From: Corynebacterium spheniscorum
Lineage (GTDB): Bacteria > Actinomycetota > Actinomycetes > Mycobacteriales > Mycobacteriaceae
DNA: 64,000 nucleotides
Reading direction: 5' to 3'
NCBI RefSeq assembly: GCF_900113445.1
Contig: NZ_FOPJ01000003.1
Location: forward strand, 62,001-126,000
The translations under genes and the position numbers were made by a program. A model generated the notes under the pieces. It was given only the letters and a program-made list of their open reading frames with translations, had not been told where the DNA came from and did not search any database. Below are positions 8,898 through 17,522 of this stretch, piece after piece (within the stretch, counting starts at the first letter, position 1; the number at the start of each line of letters is the position of its first letter).

Positions 8898-9823
8898 AGG
8901 TTAGCGAGTAGCTCCTTGAGAACACGATCGCGATCACCGCGGGCGGTATAACCAGCAGCTGGGATATGGCCTCCGCCGCCAAGTTTCACTGCGATATTGG
9001 CGACGTTCATGCTGGTGGAGCGCAAGGATACGGACCAAATATCGGGGTCGTTTTCTTTTAAGACCACCCCTAGTTCTACGCCATCGAGAGCACGGACCGC
9101 ATCGACGAGGGATTCCACAGCAGCATCCGAGCAGGTGGAGATCACCCCATGGTTGGCAACCAGCACACCGACTTTAATGTCGCCGACGGTGTAGGTGCGC
9201 AGGTTGGCAAGGACAGCACCGATCCGGCGGGTATCGCGCACGGTGGTGTTGTCCATGAGTTCTTCACCGATGATGCGCACATTAAGTCCGGTGTCCATGA
9301 GCTTGGCGGCTAGAAGGTGCATCCGTGAGGTACCCCAACGGAAGCTCCCGGTATCGGTTACCAGCCCGGCATAAAGTGCGTGGGCTAATTCCACATCAAG
9401 CTCGATGCCCATTTCTTCAAAGAGCTCGGCGATCAAAGAAGTAGTGGATTCCACCTTCGCCACCACATTGTGGTTGCCGAAACCAGTGTTGGAAGCATGG
9501 TGGTCTAGCACCAAGGTGTTCGGGTGTGCGGCGACCTGCTGAGCCAGTGCCCCAGTGCGGTCGATGGAACCGCAGTCCACGATGACCACGAGGTCTGCTT
9601 CCGGGAGGGTTTCGGTGCAGGAGATCGTTTCGGCACGCGGGATGCTCAGCATATTGTCGGGGATGGGTGTGGTTTGCCCAATAAGCCCCTGGCAGGGAAT
9701 ACCGAGTTTTTCCAGACCGATAATCATGCCGCCGATGGACCCGATGGCATCTGCATCGGGCCGGATATGGCCAATGACGACAGCCTTGGTAGCAGAGCGC
9801 AGCAGTTCTGCTGCCCGCTGCAT
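8894..9823 (-). CDS. nrnA: DHH/DHHA1 phosphoesterase, bifunctional oligoribonuclease/pAp phosphatase (NrnA)
   Basis: A 309-residue enzyme of the DHH family that degrades short RNA oligonucleotides (nanoRNA) and hydrolyses 3'-phosphoadenosine-5'-phosphate; related enzymes also act on linear cyclic-dinucleotide products. Motifs seen: GHIRPDADAIGS at about 18-29, VDCGS near 84, LDHHASN (the DHH signature) near 106-112, and the C-terminal DHHA1 glycine motif GGGGHIPAAGYT. It follows rbfA with a one-base gap and overlaps the MATE gene by four bases, within the infB-rbfA-nrnA cluster conserved in actinobacteria. Confidence 0.9.
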   Translation of the reverse strand: MQRAAELLRSATKAVVIGHIRPDADAIGSIGGMIIGLEKLGIPCQGLIGQTTPIPDNMLSIPRAETISCTETLPEADLVVIVDCGSIDRTGALAQQVAAHPNTLVLDHHASNTGFGNHNVVAKVESTTSLIAELFEEMGIELDVELAHALYAGLVTDTGSFRWGTSRMHLLAAKLMDTGLNVRIIGEELMDNTTVRDTRRIGAVLANLRTYTVGDIKVGVLVANHGVISTCSDAAVESLVDAVRALDGVELGVVLKENDPDIWSVSLRSTSMNVANIAVKLGGGGHIPAAGYTARGDRDRVLKELLANL

Positions 9824-9824
9824 C

Positions 9825-10268
9825 TTAGGCTTCCTCGTCGTCGTCGATCTTATAGGGGTTGGGGTCCCCTGCTGGTTTGGCCTTACGTTTTAATTCAGCA
9901 AGCTCCGCGTCGCGCTTGCGGGCGCGTTCGAGGATTTCATTAAGGTGCGCGGAGGTTTCCGGCACGGTGTCATGCTCGAAGGCCAAGGTGGGGGTGAAAC
10001 GTACGCCGAGTTCATCGCCGACGATTTTGCGCAGTTGGCCACGGGCCTTCTTGAGGGCTTCAGCGGCCATGGGGATATCGGGTTCGTCCTCGATATTGCG
10101 GCCACGCACGGTGTAGTAGATGGTGGCGTCGTGGAGATCTCCGGTGACTCGACAGTCGGTGATGGTGACCAATTCGAGTCGGCGGTCCTTGATCTGGCGT
10201 TCAATTGCGGAAGCGACGATCGTTTGGATTCGCTTGGCCAAACGGGCCGCGCGTGCCTTATCTACCAT
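9825..10268 (-). CDS. rbfA: 30S ribosome-binding factor A
   Basis: A 147-residue RbfA. It binds the immature 30S subunit at the 16S 5' helix region during late assembly and cold adaptation. The KH-like domain covers residues 1-115 ([53 protein letters not shown]). The C-terminal 30 residues are a charged tail, longer than in Escherichia coli. A good AAGGAGAA lies before the ATG. It lies downstream of infB but is separated by a hairpin at 10433-10470, so part of its transcription may be independent. Confidence 0.95.
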   Translation of the reverse strand: MVDKARAARLAKRIQTIVASAIERQIKDRRLELVTITDCRVTGDLHDATIYYTVRGRNIEDEPDIPMAAEALKKARGQLRKIVGDELGVRFTPTLAFEHDTVPETSAHLNEILERARKRDAELAELKRKAKPAGDPNPYKIDDDEEA

Positions 10269-10352
10269 GGTCTTCTCCTTTTAATCACCGCTATGAGTTG
10301 GTGATTCTTCTAAACTCTTCTTTTTCTCAGACTCGCGCCCCATCTTAAACCA

Positions 10353-10433
10353 GGCGCGGCAAAGCTTTGATTCTGCACCCCGGTCACGGGGGAGATAAAC
10401 CCCAGCCCGTAGGTATCGGGGAAAGCAAAAGAA
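10353..10433 (+). repeat. Dispersed intergenic element, copy A
   Basis: Begins GGCGCGGCAAA, then a hairpin (CCCCGG-TCA-CGGGG), then CCCCAGCC and ATCGGGGAAAGCAAAA. The same order of blocks occurs at 47131-47210 (minus) and 52628-52711 (plus). Here it lies between infB and rbfA, opposite to their direction. Confidence 0.45.
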
Positions 10434-10470
10434 ATTCCCCACGCGCCAGAGGCCGGCGACGTGGGGAATT
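10433..10470 (-). terminator. Hairpin terminator after infB
   Basis: AATTCCCCACG at 10433-10443 pairs with CGTGGGGAATT at 10460-10470, extended by GCC/GGC. On the minus strand it is followed by TTCTTTTGCTTT. It lies 15 bases after the infB stop and before rbfA, so it may partially uncouple the two. Confidence 0.7.
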
Positions 10471-10484
10471 CTTAAGCGCGGGTA

Positions 10485-13400
10485 TTAGTCGCGGGGGACC
10501 TCAACCATTTCGAATGCTTCGATCTTGTCGCCAACCTCAATATTGGGGTAGCTCAAAACCATGCCGCACTCGTAGCCCTTGGCTACCTCGGTGACATCGT
10601 CTTTTTCGCGACGCAGCGATTCGATGGTGCACTTTTCGGCAATAACATTGCCGTCGCGAATCAGGCGGGCGGTGGCGTTGCGGCGCACCTTGCCTGTTTC
10701 CACCATGCAGCCGGCGATCAGGCCGATAGCCGAAGCCTTGAAGATGGCACGAATCTCGGCGGTACCGATTTGGCGCTCCTCGTAGATCGGCTTGAGCATG
10801 CCCTTAAGCGCAGCTTCGATTTCTTCCAGTGCCTTGTAGATAACCGTGTAGTAGCGGATATCCACGCCTTCGGAATTGGCTTCCTCGGTGGCTTTGCCTT
10901 CGGCGCGAACATTGAAGGCAACGATCACAGCATCGGAGGCAGAAGCCAGAGACACGTTGGTTTGGGTGACGGCACCAACACCACGGTCGATGATGTTGAG
11001 CTGCACCTCATCGTCGATGTCCAGCTTGAGGAGGGCTTCTTCCAGGGCTTCCACGGAACCCGCGTTGTCGCCCTTGAGGATGAGGTTGAGGCTGCTGTGT
11101 TCCTTGAGCACGGCATCCAGATCTTCCAGGGAGACACGCTTACGCTGCTTGGCAGCCATGGCGTTGCGCTTACGCGCATTACGTTGGTTCGCGATTTGGC
11201 GGGCAACGCGGTCATCTTCGACCACCAGGAGGTTATCGCCAGCACCGGGCACACCGTTGAGGCCTTGGACCTGCACCGGACGGGAGGGGCCGGCTTCTTC
11301 CACGTCATCGCCGTATTCGTCGATCATGCGGCGCACACGACCATAGGCATCGCCGGCGACAATGGAGTCACCCACGCGCAAGGTACCGCGCTGCACAATA
11401 ACGGTGGCAACGGGGCCGCGACCGCGGTCCAGATGCGCTTCGATGGCGACACCCTGAGCATCCATCTCGGGGTTGGCGCGCAGATCGAGTTCCGCATCGG
11501 CGGTAAGCAGGACAGCTTCGAGCAGGCCATCAATATTGATGCCTTGTTTAGCGGAGATATCCACGAACATGGTGTCGCCACCATATTCTTCCGGAACCAG
11601 ACCGTATTCGGTGAGCTGGCCACGGATCTTCTCCGGCGAAGCTTCCGGCTTATCGATCTTGTTTACTGCCACCACGATCGGCACATCAGCGGCCTTGGCG
11701 TGGTTAATGGCTTCCACGGTCTGCGGCATGACGCCATCGTCTGCGGCAACCACCAGGATGGCGATATCCGTGGACTTAGCGCCACGGGCACGCATGGCGG
11801 TGAAGGCCTCGTGACCAGGGGTATCGAGGAAGGTGACGGTGCGGTCACGGTCTTCGATATTGACCTGAACCTGGTAGGCGCCGATGCCCTGGGTAATACC
11901 GCCGGATTCGCGGCCACCAACGTTGGTGTTACGGATGGTGTCCAACAGGCGGGTCTTACCGTGGTCGACGTGACCCATGACGGTGACCACTGGCGGACGC
12001 TTGGCGAGATCATCTTCGGTACCTTCGTCTTCACCGAATTGCAGGTCGAAGCTTTCGAGCAGCTCGCGATCTTCATCTTCGGGGGAGACAACTTCAACCT
12101 TGTAGTTGATTTCCTCACCGAGCAGCTGCAGCGTTTCATCGGAAACAGAAGCAGTGGCGGTGACCATCTCACCAAGGTTGAATAAGGCCTGTACCAGGGC
12201 CGATGCCTCGGCACCGATCTTTTCGGCGAAGTCCGACAAGGAAGCGCCCCGACGCAGGCGAAGGGTTTGTCCGCCGCCATCAGGCAGGCGAACGCCGCCG
12301 ACGACCTTTGGCGCCTTCATTGCCTCGTATTCATTACGCTTCTGGCGCTTCGACTTACGTCCGCGACGCGGTGCGCCACCGGGACGACCGAAAGCACCTG
12401 CGGTGCCACCACGGCGACCACCACGGCCACCGCGGAAACCGCCGGGACCACCAGGGCCGCCGCCGGGTCCGCCACCACGGCCACCACGACCACCCTGGCC
12501 ACCACCGGGGCCACCGGAAGTGGCGGCTTGGCGCGGCATTTGGGCCGGGTTCGGGGGCATCATGGCCGGGTTGGGGCGACGACCGCCGCCCTGAGCGGCA
12601 CCAGCGCCACCGCGCTGGCCATCGGACTTGGGCTTACCCTGTGCACCGGCACCGGGGCGACCGCCACCGGGGCGCGGCTGACCACCCGGGCGAGGTTGGC
12701 CGCCGGGGCGAGGTTGACCACCACGGCCACCGCCGGGGCGCGGGGAGTGGCGCTCAGTACCCGAAGAGAAGGGGTTATTGGCTACGCGCGGTGCGCGGGC
12801 ACCAGGCTTGGGGCCTGGCTTAGGCATCGGGCGCGGCATAGCCTCGGAAGGCTTCTTGGCATCCGACTTAGCGGCATCGGCAGCTTGGGCGCCTTGTTGG
12901 GCGCCGGGCTTGTCTTCGGCGGCTTTGAAGACCGGGGCTGCGGGGCTGGCCTTGGGCGAAGCAGGCTTCTTAGCTGCCTCACCGGGCTTGGCGGAAGCAG
13001 CGGCTGCCGGCTTGGCAGCGGCCGGCTTGGCGGCTGCGGGCTTTGCCCCGGCGGGCTTTGCCCCGGCTGGCTTTGCCCCGGGGGTTGCCTTGGCGGCATC
13101 TGCCGGCTGAGCGTCAGCCTTCTCGGCAGCTGCAGCGGGCGTGGCCTTAGCGGCCGGCTTGGGTGCGGCCGGCTTCTTAGCACCGGGCTTCGGTGCGGCG
13201 GCCGGCTTCTTGGCGGCAGAGCTCTTAGCTTCAGCTGCCTTGGCGCCCGGCTTCGCGGCAGACTTAGCTGCGGAGGCCTTAGCGCCCTTGGCCGTATCAG
13301 CACCTTCAGCAGGTGCTTGTTCGGCCTGAAGTTTTTCATAGTGAGACAGCATCTTCTTCACCACCGGGGGTTCGATGGTGGACGATGCGGTCTTAACGAA

Positions 13401-13490
13401 CTCGCCTTGTTCTTTCAGCGTGCCCAGCAGTTCCTTGCTGGTAATGCCGATTTTCTTAGCTAGTTCATGGACTCGTAGTTTTCCTGGCAC
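10485..13490 (-). CDS. infB: Translation initiation factor IF-2
   Basis: A 1001-residue IF-2, the GTPase that recruits initiator tRNA to the 30S subunit. The N-terminus (residues 1-50) is the IF2-N helix bundle, then about 330 residues of Ala/Lys/Pro and Arg/Gly-rich low-complexity sequence, including tandem QPRPGG units. The G domain starts near residue 505 with GHVDHGKT, followed by DTPGHEAF and NKID, then domains II-IV ([10 protein letters not shown]..., [14 protein letters not shown]). The start is GTG with AAGGAG six bases upstream. The gene follows ylxR and has a 160-base leader with strong predicted secondary structure. Length is at the upper range for actinobacteria because of the low-complexity region. 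Confidence 0.97.
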   Translation of the reverse strand: MPGKLRVHELAKKIGITSKELLGTLKEQGEFVKTASSTIEPPVVKKMLSHYEKLQAEQAPAEGADTAKGAKASAAKSAAKPGAKAAEAKSSAAKKPAAAPKPGAKKPAAPKPAAKATPAAAAEKADAQPADAAKATPGAKPAGAKPAGAKPAAAKPAAAKPAAAASAKPGEAAKKPASPKASPAAPVFKAAEDKPGAQQGAQAADAAKSDAKKPSEAMPRPMPKPGPKPGARAPRVANNPFSSGTERHSPRPGGGRGGQPRPGGQPRPGGQPRPGGGRPGAGAQGKPKSDGQRGGAGAAQGGGRRPNPAMMPPNPAQMPRQAATSGGPGGGQGGRGGRGGGPGGGPGGPGGFRGGRGGRRGGTAGAFGRPGGAPRRGRKSKRQKRNEYEAMKAPKVVGGVRLPDGGGQTLRLRRGASLSDFAEKIGAEASALVQALFNLGEMVTATASVSDETLQLLGEEINYKVEVVSPEDEDRELLESFDLQFGEDEGTEDDLAKRPPVVTVMGHVDHGKTRLLDTIRNTNVGGRESGGITQGIGAYQVQVNIEDRDRTVTFLDTPGHEAFTAMRARGAKSTDIAILVVAADDGVMPQTVEAINHAKAADVPIVVAVNKIDKPEASPEKIRGQLTEYGLVPEEYGGDTMFVDISAKQGINIDGLLEAVLLTADAELDLRANPEMDAQGVAIEAHLDRGRGPVATVIVQRGTLRVGDSIVAGDAYGRVRRMIDEYGDDVEEAGPSRPVQVQGLNGVPGAGDNLLVVEDDRVARQIANQRNARKRNAMAAKQRKRVSLEDLDAVLKEHSSLNLILKGDNAGSVEALEEALLKLDIDDEVQLNIIDRGVGAVTQTNVSLASASDAVIVAFNVRAEGKATEEANSEGVDIRYYTVIYKALEEIEAALKGMLKPIYEERQIGTAEIRAIFKASAIGLIAGCMVETGKVRRNATARLIRDGNVIAEKCTIESLRREKDDVTEVAKGYECGMVLSYPNIEVGDKIEAFEMVEVPRD

Positions 13491-13507
13491 TTTTCTCCTT
13501 GGTGTGT

Positions 13508-13607
13508 CTCCGCAAGGTGTGGTGCCCAGGAACTCTTCTAGAGTCCTAAGTGCCTTGGGGTTTTACCCGTTTGGGTTTTACCCAAGGCTGGCGACACCTG
13601 TGCGGAG
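13508..13607 (-). promoter_or_regulatory. Structured leader of infB, three-way-junction-like
   Basis: An outer stem pairs 13508-13520 (CTCCGCAAGGTGT) with 13594-13607 (ACACCTGTGCGGAG), 13 pairs with one bulge. Inside are two hairpins: 13528-13547 (AGGAACTC/GAGTCCT) and 13553-13587 (CCTTGGG/CCCAAGG). The element ends about 18 bases before the infB GTG, just ahead of its Shine-Dalgarno. Pairing is read directly; a regulatory role is inferred. Confidence 0.5.
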
Positions 13608-13649
13608 GTTGTTCGTGACGTTCATCGCTGATGCTTCATCGTGTGCTCA

Positions 13650-13952
13650 TCAGTGTTCGGTCTTCTTTCTGGTCGGTGTCGGGTCTGCTGCTTCTACCTT
13701 TTGGAGGTAAGCACGCAACGGACCGGCGTCAACAGCTGTCGACGCCCGGAGCGCGCGGCGGAATGCCTTGCGCTTATCGGCTTGCTCCACTGCCCCTAGA
13801 GTTGGGGTGATCCACGCGCCTCGACCGGGCAAGTGACGCCGCGGGTCGGGTATGACGACAGTGGGATTATCAGGGTCCAAGACCACTCGCAGTAACTGGT
13901 GGTCTGGCATGGGACGACGAGTAGCGATGCAGGTGCGGATTCGCTCCTTCAT
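13650..13952 (-). CDS. ylxR: YlxR family RNA-binding protein (DUF448)
   Basis: A 100-residue small basic protein of the YlxR family, located as usual between nusA and infB. Seen: CIATRRPMP near the N-terminus and the GRGAW loop at about 47-51, both family hallmarks. YlxR proteins bind RNA and in some Firmicutes affect RNase P activity or transcription; the role in corynebacteria is not known. The start is ATG at 13952 because AGGAGG sits seven bases upstream; a longer frame starting at 14012 has no ribosome site and extends beyond the family N-terminus. Confidence 0.9.
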   Translation of the reverse strand: MKERIRTCIATRRPMPDHQLLRVVLDPDNPTVVIPDPRRHLPGRGAWITPTLGAVEQADKRKAFRRALRASTAVDAGPLRAYLQKVEAADPTPTRKKTEH

Positions 13953-14054
13953 CGTCCTCCTAGCCTCGAGATAACACATAGTGAATAGGCCCCACAGGGG
14001 CATGTGGGCCACTCATAGACTTTAGAGCACCAAGGGGCCTTATGTGTAATCGAG

Positions 14055-14094
14055 AAAGCTTCGGCGGGGCTAAGTCAAAGCCCTGCCGAAGCTT
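14055..14094 (-). terminator. Terminator between nusA and ylxR
   Basis: AAAGCTTCGGCGGGGCT at 14055-14071 pairs with AGCCCTGCCGAAGCTT at 14079-14094 with one G-U pair, a 15-16-bp stem. On the minus strand TTTCTCGATT follows. Placed 33 bases after the nusA stop. Confidence 0.75.
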
Positions 14095-14127
14095 CCCCGT
14101 AGCTAGCTCAAAGATGCAGCTAGTCGC

Positions 14128-15486
14128 CTAGTCTTCGGAATTTTCCTGACCTTCGGGTTGAACCTCGGGGCTGGTGGAGGATTCGGAAGCGGGTTCGGAG
14201 CTGTCTTCAGCGTCCTGCTGGGTGGACAACATCGATGTAGTTTCCGGGGATTCGGCGGGTTCCTCGGCAGCTAGTGCGTCAGCGTTGGCGTCATCCTGGG
14301 CAGCTTCCGAGCGCTCTGCTTGCTCCGGGCGCGCATCGACCTCGGGCTGGTGGCCATAGCCATCATCGGCGTAGCCTTCATCGTCATAGCCACCTTCGGC
14401 ATAAGTATCTTCTGCTTGAGCAGCGGCTTCGCGTTCGCGGGCTTGTTCTTCGCGGCGTTGCTTATCTTGGGCGCGCAGCTCTTCTAGCTTGGGGTCTTGA
14501 TCAGAGTGGATATCAATACGCCAGCCGGTAAGACGCGCCGCCAGGCGGGCGTTCTGGCCTTCCCGACCAATCGCCAAGGAAAGCTGATAGTCCGGCACGA
14601 TAACGCGGGCCATTTGGTTTTCTTCATCGATGATTTCCACATCGATGACCTTGGCTGGGGCCAAGGCGTTTCCGACGAAGGCTGCGGGGTCATCGGAGTA
14701 GTCAACGATATCGATTTTCTCGCCACCGAGCTCGCGCATGATATTGGACACACGCTGCCCACGCGGGCCAATGCATGCGCCCTTGGCATTCAAACCCTTA
14801 GCGCGACCAATCACCGCAACCTTGGAGCGGTGCCCGGCTTCACGGGCAATGCCGGTGATCTCTACCGAACCATCGGCAACCTCGGGAACTTCCAATTCGA
14901 AAAGCCCCTTGACGAGCTCGGGGTGCGTGCGCGAGAGGTTCACCTGGATATTGCGGGTGCCGCGGTTCACCTCCACCACGAAGGCCTTCACGCGGTCACC
15001 GTGCTTGAGCTTTTCGGTGGGGATTTGTTCCGCGGGGAGCAAAATGCCGTCCTGGGAATCCAATTCGGTACCCAATTGGATAACCACAATGCCGCGCTCA
15101 TTAGCGCGGGCATCGCGTTGCACCACACCAGACACCACGGTGTGTTCATAGGCAGAGTAGGCATCATAGGCGCGGCCGGCTTCGGCTTCGCGCAGTCGGC
15201 GCATAATGGCGTCGCGCACAGCTTGGGCACCAACCCGCGAGAAATTATTAGGGGTGTCATCCCACTCGGAGATCACTTCCCCATCCTCATCAACTTCGCT
15301 GAGGATCACATTGACTTCACCGGTGTCACGGTCAATATCTACCCGGGCACGAGCCTCGCGGTTCGTGTCACCGCGGAATTCACGGTAGGCATAAAGCAAA
15401 GCGCCGGCAATGGTTTCCAGCAGGTCACGTACGGCGATGCCTTGCTGTTCCTCGATTGCCTTGAGGGTGCGCATATCAATATTCAC
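14128..15486 (-). CDS. nusA: Transcription termination/antitermination protein NusA
   Basis: A 452-residue NusA, which binds RNA polymerase and controls pausing, termination and antitermination. The N-terminal RNAP-binding domain covers residues 1-125, S1 about 130-200, and two KH domains about 225-345 (AKGACIGPRGQRVSNIMREL, AIGREGQNARLAARLTGW). After residue 350 comes a 100-residue acidic tail rich in Glu, Ala, Ser and Tyr (YAEGGYDDEGYADDG), longer than in mycobacteria. The GTG start overlaps the rimP stop (GTGA) and has AGGAGG upstream. Confidence 0.97.
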   Translation of the reverse strand: MNIDMRTLKAIEEQQGIAVRDLLETIAGALLYAYREFRGDTNREARARVDIDRDTGEVNVILSEVDEDGEVISEWDDTPNNFSRVGAQAVRDAIMRRLREAEAGRAYDAYSAYEHTVVSGVVQRDARANERGIVVIQLGTELDSQDGILLPAEQIPTEKLKHGDRVKAFVVEVNRGTRNIQVNLSRTHPELVKGLFELEVPEVADGSVEITGIAREAGHRSKVAVIGRAKGLNAKGACIGPRGQRVSNIMRELGGEKIDIVDYSDDPAAFVGNALAPAKVIDVEIIDEENQMARVIVPDYQLSLAIGREGQNARLAARLTGWRIDIHSDQDPKLEELRAQDKQRREEQAREREAAAQAEDTYAEGGYDDEGYADDGYGHQPEVDARPEQAERSEAAQDDANADALAAEEPAESPETTSMLSTQQDAEDSSEPASESSTSPEVQPEGQENSED

Positions 15487-16046
15487 TTGTTGTCCTCCTG
15501 CTTTTCAGCAGCATCAAATCGATCTTCTTCCGGGGCTACTTCAGCGTAGTCTTTCCGCGTCAACACCAGTTCATTTTCCGATGCCGAAGCGAATTCAATT
15601 TCTACCACTGCCTTAGGGGCACTAGCCAACTGCATGGTCTTAATGCTCTTTCCACGCACCAACACCACCGAGGACTCAGACTCATCTAAGGCACCAATGC
15701 GCCAAACTTCATCACGGTCGGCGAAGCGCACCAAGCGGTGACGATTCCGCCGCCAATGCCGTGGTTTGCTCAGCGGATGGTCAACCCCTGGGGTGGAGAC
15801 CTCCAGGGAGTAGGAAGCACCATAGCTGTATAGCCCTTGGTCTTCGCTTTCATCCAGTACTGCCGAAAGATCTTTAGAAAGCTTCTCAATCACATCCAGA
15901 TCAGGGCGCGTATCCCCATCAACCGCAACGGCGATCACGGATTTCTTCCCGGCGCGAGTGGCACGCACTTCTTCGACATCGAGTCCATAGGAGCTCACCG
16001 TTGGGGTGATCAATTCTTCAACTTGGGCAGCACTTGGGAAAGCCAT
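15483..16046 (-). CDS. rimP: Ribosome maturation factor RimP
   Basis: A 187-residue RimP, needed for maturation of the 30S subunit. The N-terminal domain (EELITPTVSSYGLDVEEVRA) and the middle LEVSTPGVDHPLSKPRHW motif are typical. The start is ATG at 16046 (MAFPSAAQ); a longer frame from 16085 adds residues not found in the family. The C-terminal 30 residues form a charged extension. It is the first gene of rimP-nusA and overlaps nusA by four bases. The DUF4439 lipoprotein gene diverges from it. Confidence 0.95.
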   Translation of the reverse strand: MAFPSAAQVEELITPTVSSYGLDVEEVRATRAGKKSVIAVAVDGDTRPDLDVIEKLSKDLSAVLDESEDQGLYSYGASYSLEVSTPGVDHPLSKPRHWRRNRHRLVRFADRDEVWRIGALDESESSVVLVRGKSIKTMQLASAPKAVVEIEFASASENELVLTRKDYAEVAPEEDRFDAAEKQEDNK

Positions 16047-16098
16047 GTGTTCCACCCTAACCTGCATTGGTCTTGGTGTGATCACTACGATCCATTGG

Positions 16099-16842
16099 GT
16101 GACCTTTCCTCGTCAATTTCGCTTGCATCTTGCCCTGACAACCACCTTCGCGCTTGGTGCCACAAGCCTTGGTGGCTGTGCTTTGCTGGGCCCGCAGCCA
16201 AATGCGCAACTCACTCGCGCGGAAGCGGTTGCGCACGCCGCTGGGCAGGAAGATATTGCCAACACCTTGCATGAGGAGGTCTTGCGGCTCTGTGGGCACC
16301 ATGCTGATGGGCGTATTCCAGAAAGCTGCACCTATGAGCTAGAACCAGCTGAAGGTGATGTGCTGGACACCTTGATTAAGACGGTGGCTAAAGCCCCGGA
16401 GGAGTCCAAGGACTTAGTACTAACCCAGGCTCTGAAGTTGGCGAAGGAGCAGCAGGTTGAGGTCCCAGCACTTGATCCGATCAGCAACGCTGATGTGCAG
16501 GATTCCGCCGCTGAGTTGCTGCAGACCGAGTATGGGGCGATCTGGGCGCTGGATTATGCGCGTGCTTTTATGGCCGATCAAGAGCACATCGATAACTTAG
16601 TCAAAGTGCACCGTAAGCGTGCTGAGCAACTAGCGCAGGCCTTGGGTGATCAGGCGCCAGCAGCGGAAGCTGGTTGGTTGTTCTCTGATACTGCAGATGC
16701 AGAACAGGACCCCAATGCCTTCATTTCAGACATTGAGGCCCTAAGTTATGACCACTGGGTAAAAGCCGCGCGCTATGCCAGCACGGATGCATGGCGGGGC
16801 TATTGCATTGCGGTGGCAGCTAATTACGAGCTAGCCACCTAG
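16099..16842 (+). CDS. DUF4439 domain lipoprotein
   Basis: About 247 residues. The N-terminus has a basic start (TFPRQFRLH), a hydrophobic stretch and the lipobox LGGC near residue 27, so it should be a secreted, lipid-anchored protein. The C-terminal two-thirds is an all-helical ferritin-like DUF4439 domain (QTEYGAIWALDYARAF, YDHWVKAARYAS). No metal-binding function is established. The start is uncertain: GTG at 16099 gives a normal signal peptide but has no clear ribosome site, and longer starts (16045, 16006) overlap rimP. Proteins of this family lie next to rimP and proS in mycobacteria too. Confidence 0.75.
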   Translation: MTFPRQFRLHLALTTTFALGATSLGGCALLGPQPNAQLTRAEAVAHAAGQEDIANTLHEEVLRLCGHHADGRIPESCTYELEPAEGDVLDTLIKTVAKAPEESKDLVLTQALKLAKEQQVEVPALDPISNADVQDSAAELLQTEYGAIWALDYARAFMADQEHIDNLVKVHRKRAEQLAQALGDQAPAAEAGWLFSDTADAEQDPNAFISDIEALSYDHWVKAARYASTDAWRGYCIAVAANYELAT

Positions 16843-17025
16843 CAGCGCTACCGCCGCTATTAGCGTGATCCGAAGATCAACCGCCGCTACGGTTCCAGGT
16901 GGCGCAGGATCCGCGCCGCCTGCCTCGTAGCCCACCCGTTGTGCGAATACTGCTGGGAGGCAAGTCCCTCGGGGCACAGGTATTAGGAGCCCCTCGGGGC
17001 GACACGTATCTCGGGTCTACACCCC

Positions 17026-17307
17026 TTAGGAGATGGAATCGATGGCGTTCTTCGCTGTCACAAGGTCTGTCCTTGTGCGTTCACGGTAGGCCTTGATGGC
17101 TTCGACCTTGCGTCCTGCCGCAACAAGCTGACGCTCCTCGGCTGACACGCCGAAGACATCGACGTTGCTTACCTCCTCACCGAGGCCCTCCTCACCGAGG
17201 CCCTCCTCACCGAGGCATGCCTTTAATTGCGTGACGAGCGCCAAGAGTCGCTGATTCTCGCGCTGTAAACGCTCGATTTCTCGAGCCTGATCAAACCATT
17301 TGCCCAT
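17026..17307 (-). CDS. Small coiled-coil protein with bL12 C-terminal-like domain
   Basis: 93 residues. Residues 5-32 form a leucine-zipper-like heptad helix (IERLQRENQRLLALVTQLK). Residues 33-45 are tandem GLGEE repeats encoded by a perfect 15-bp repeat. Residues 60-92 (LVAAGRKVEAIKAYRERT, then LVTAKNAIDSI) resemble the C-terminal domain of ribosomal protein L7/L12, which recruits translational GTPases. AGAGGA precedes the ATG. It stands alone between the DUF4439 gene and proS. The function is unknown; a ribosome- or GTPase-related role is only an inference from the domain. Confidence 0.7.
   Translation of the reverse strand: MGKWFDQAREIERLQRENQRLLALVTQLKACLGEEGLGEEGLGEEVSNVDVFGVSAEERQLVAAGRKVEAIKAYRERTRTDLVTAKNAIDSIS
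17173..17215. repeat. 15-bp in-frame tandem repeat in the small bL12-like gene
   Basis: CTCCTCACCGAGGCC at 17173-17187 and 17188-17202, with a third partial copy at 17203-17215. Each unit encodes GLGEE on the minus strand. Length polymorphism between strains is likely. Confidence 0.85.
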
Positions 17308-17522
17308 CGTTCATCCTCTCGGAAGAAACGGCTTTAAGATTCTTATCTGCTTACAGACGGGTGCGGGGTGCGGGGTGCTGAATCTCCAACGCCATGCCGG
17401 AGAGATCAGCGGAGGTCAAAGCACGCGCGCCTCACCGCGTCACGCGCGTCTCATGCACGCGACTCACGCACGCTACCCACAGCTGCCACAGCGCACGCCC
17501 CACGCACGCCCCGCACACACCC

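Noticed and set aside
10770..12185. Long open frame (471 codons) on the plus strand opposite infB, and another of 398 codons at 12267-13463
   Set aside because: Mirror frames of a GC-rich gene with biased codons; the minus-strand frame is clearly IF-2, and the plus-strand peptides show no family or ribosome site.
14497..15549. 350-codon plus-strand frame opposite nusA/rimP
   Set aside because: Mirror frame; NusA on the minus strand explains the region fully.
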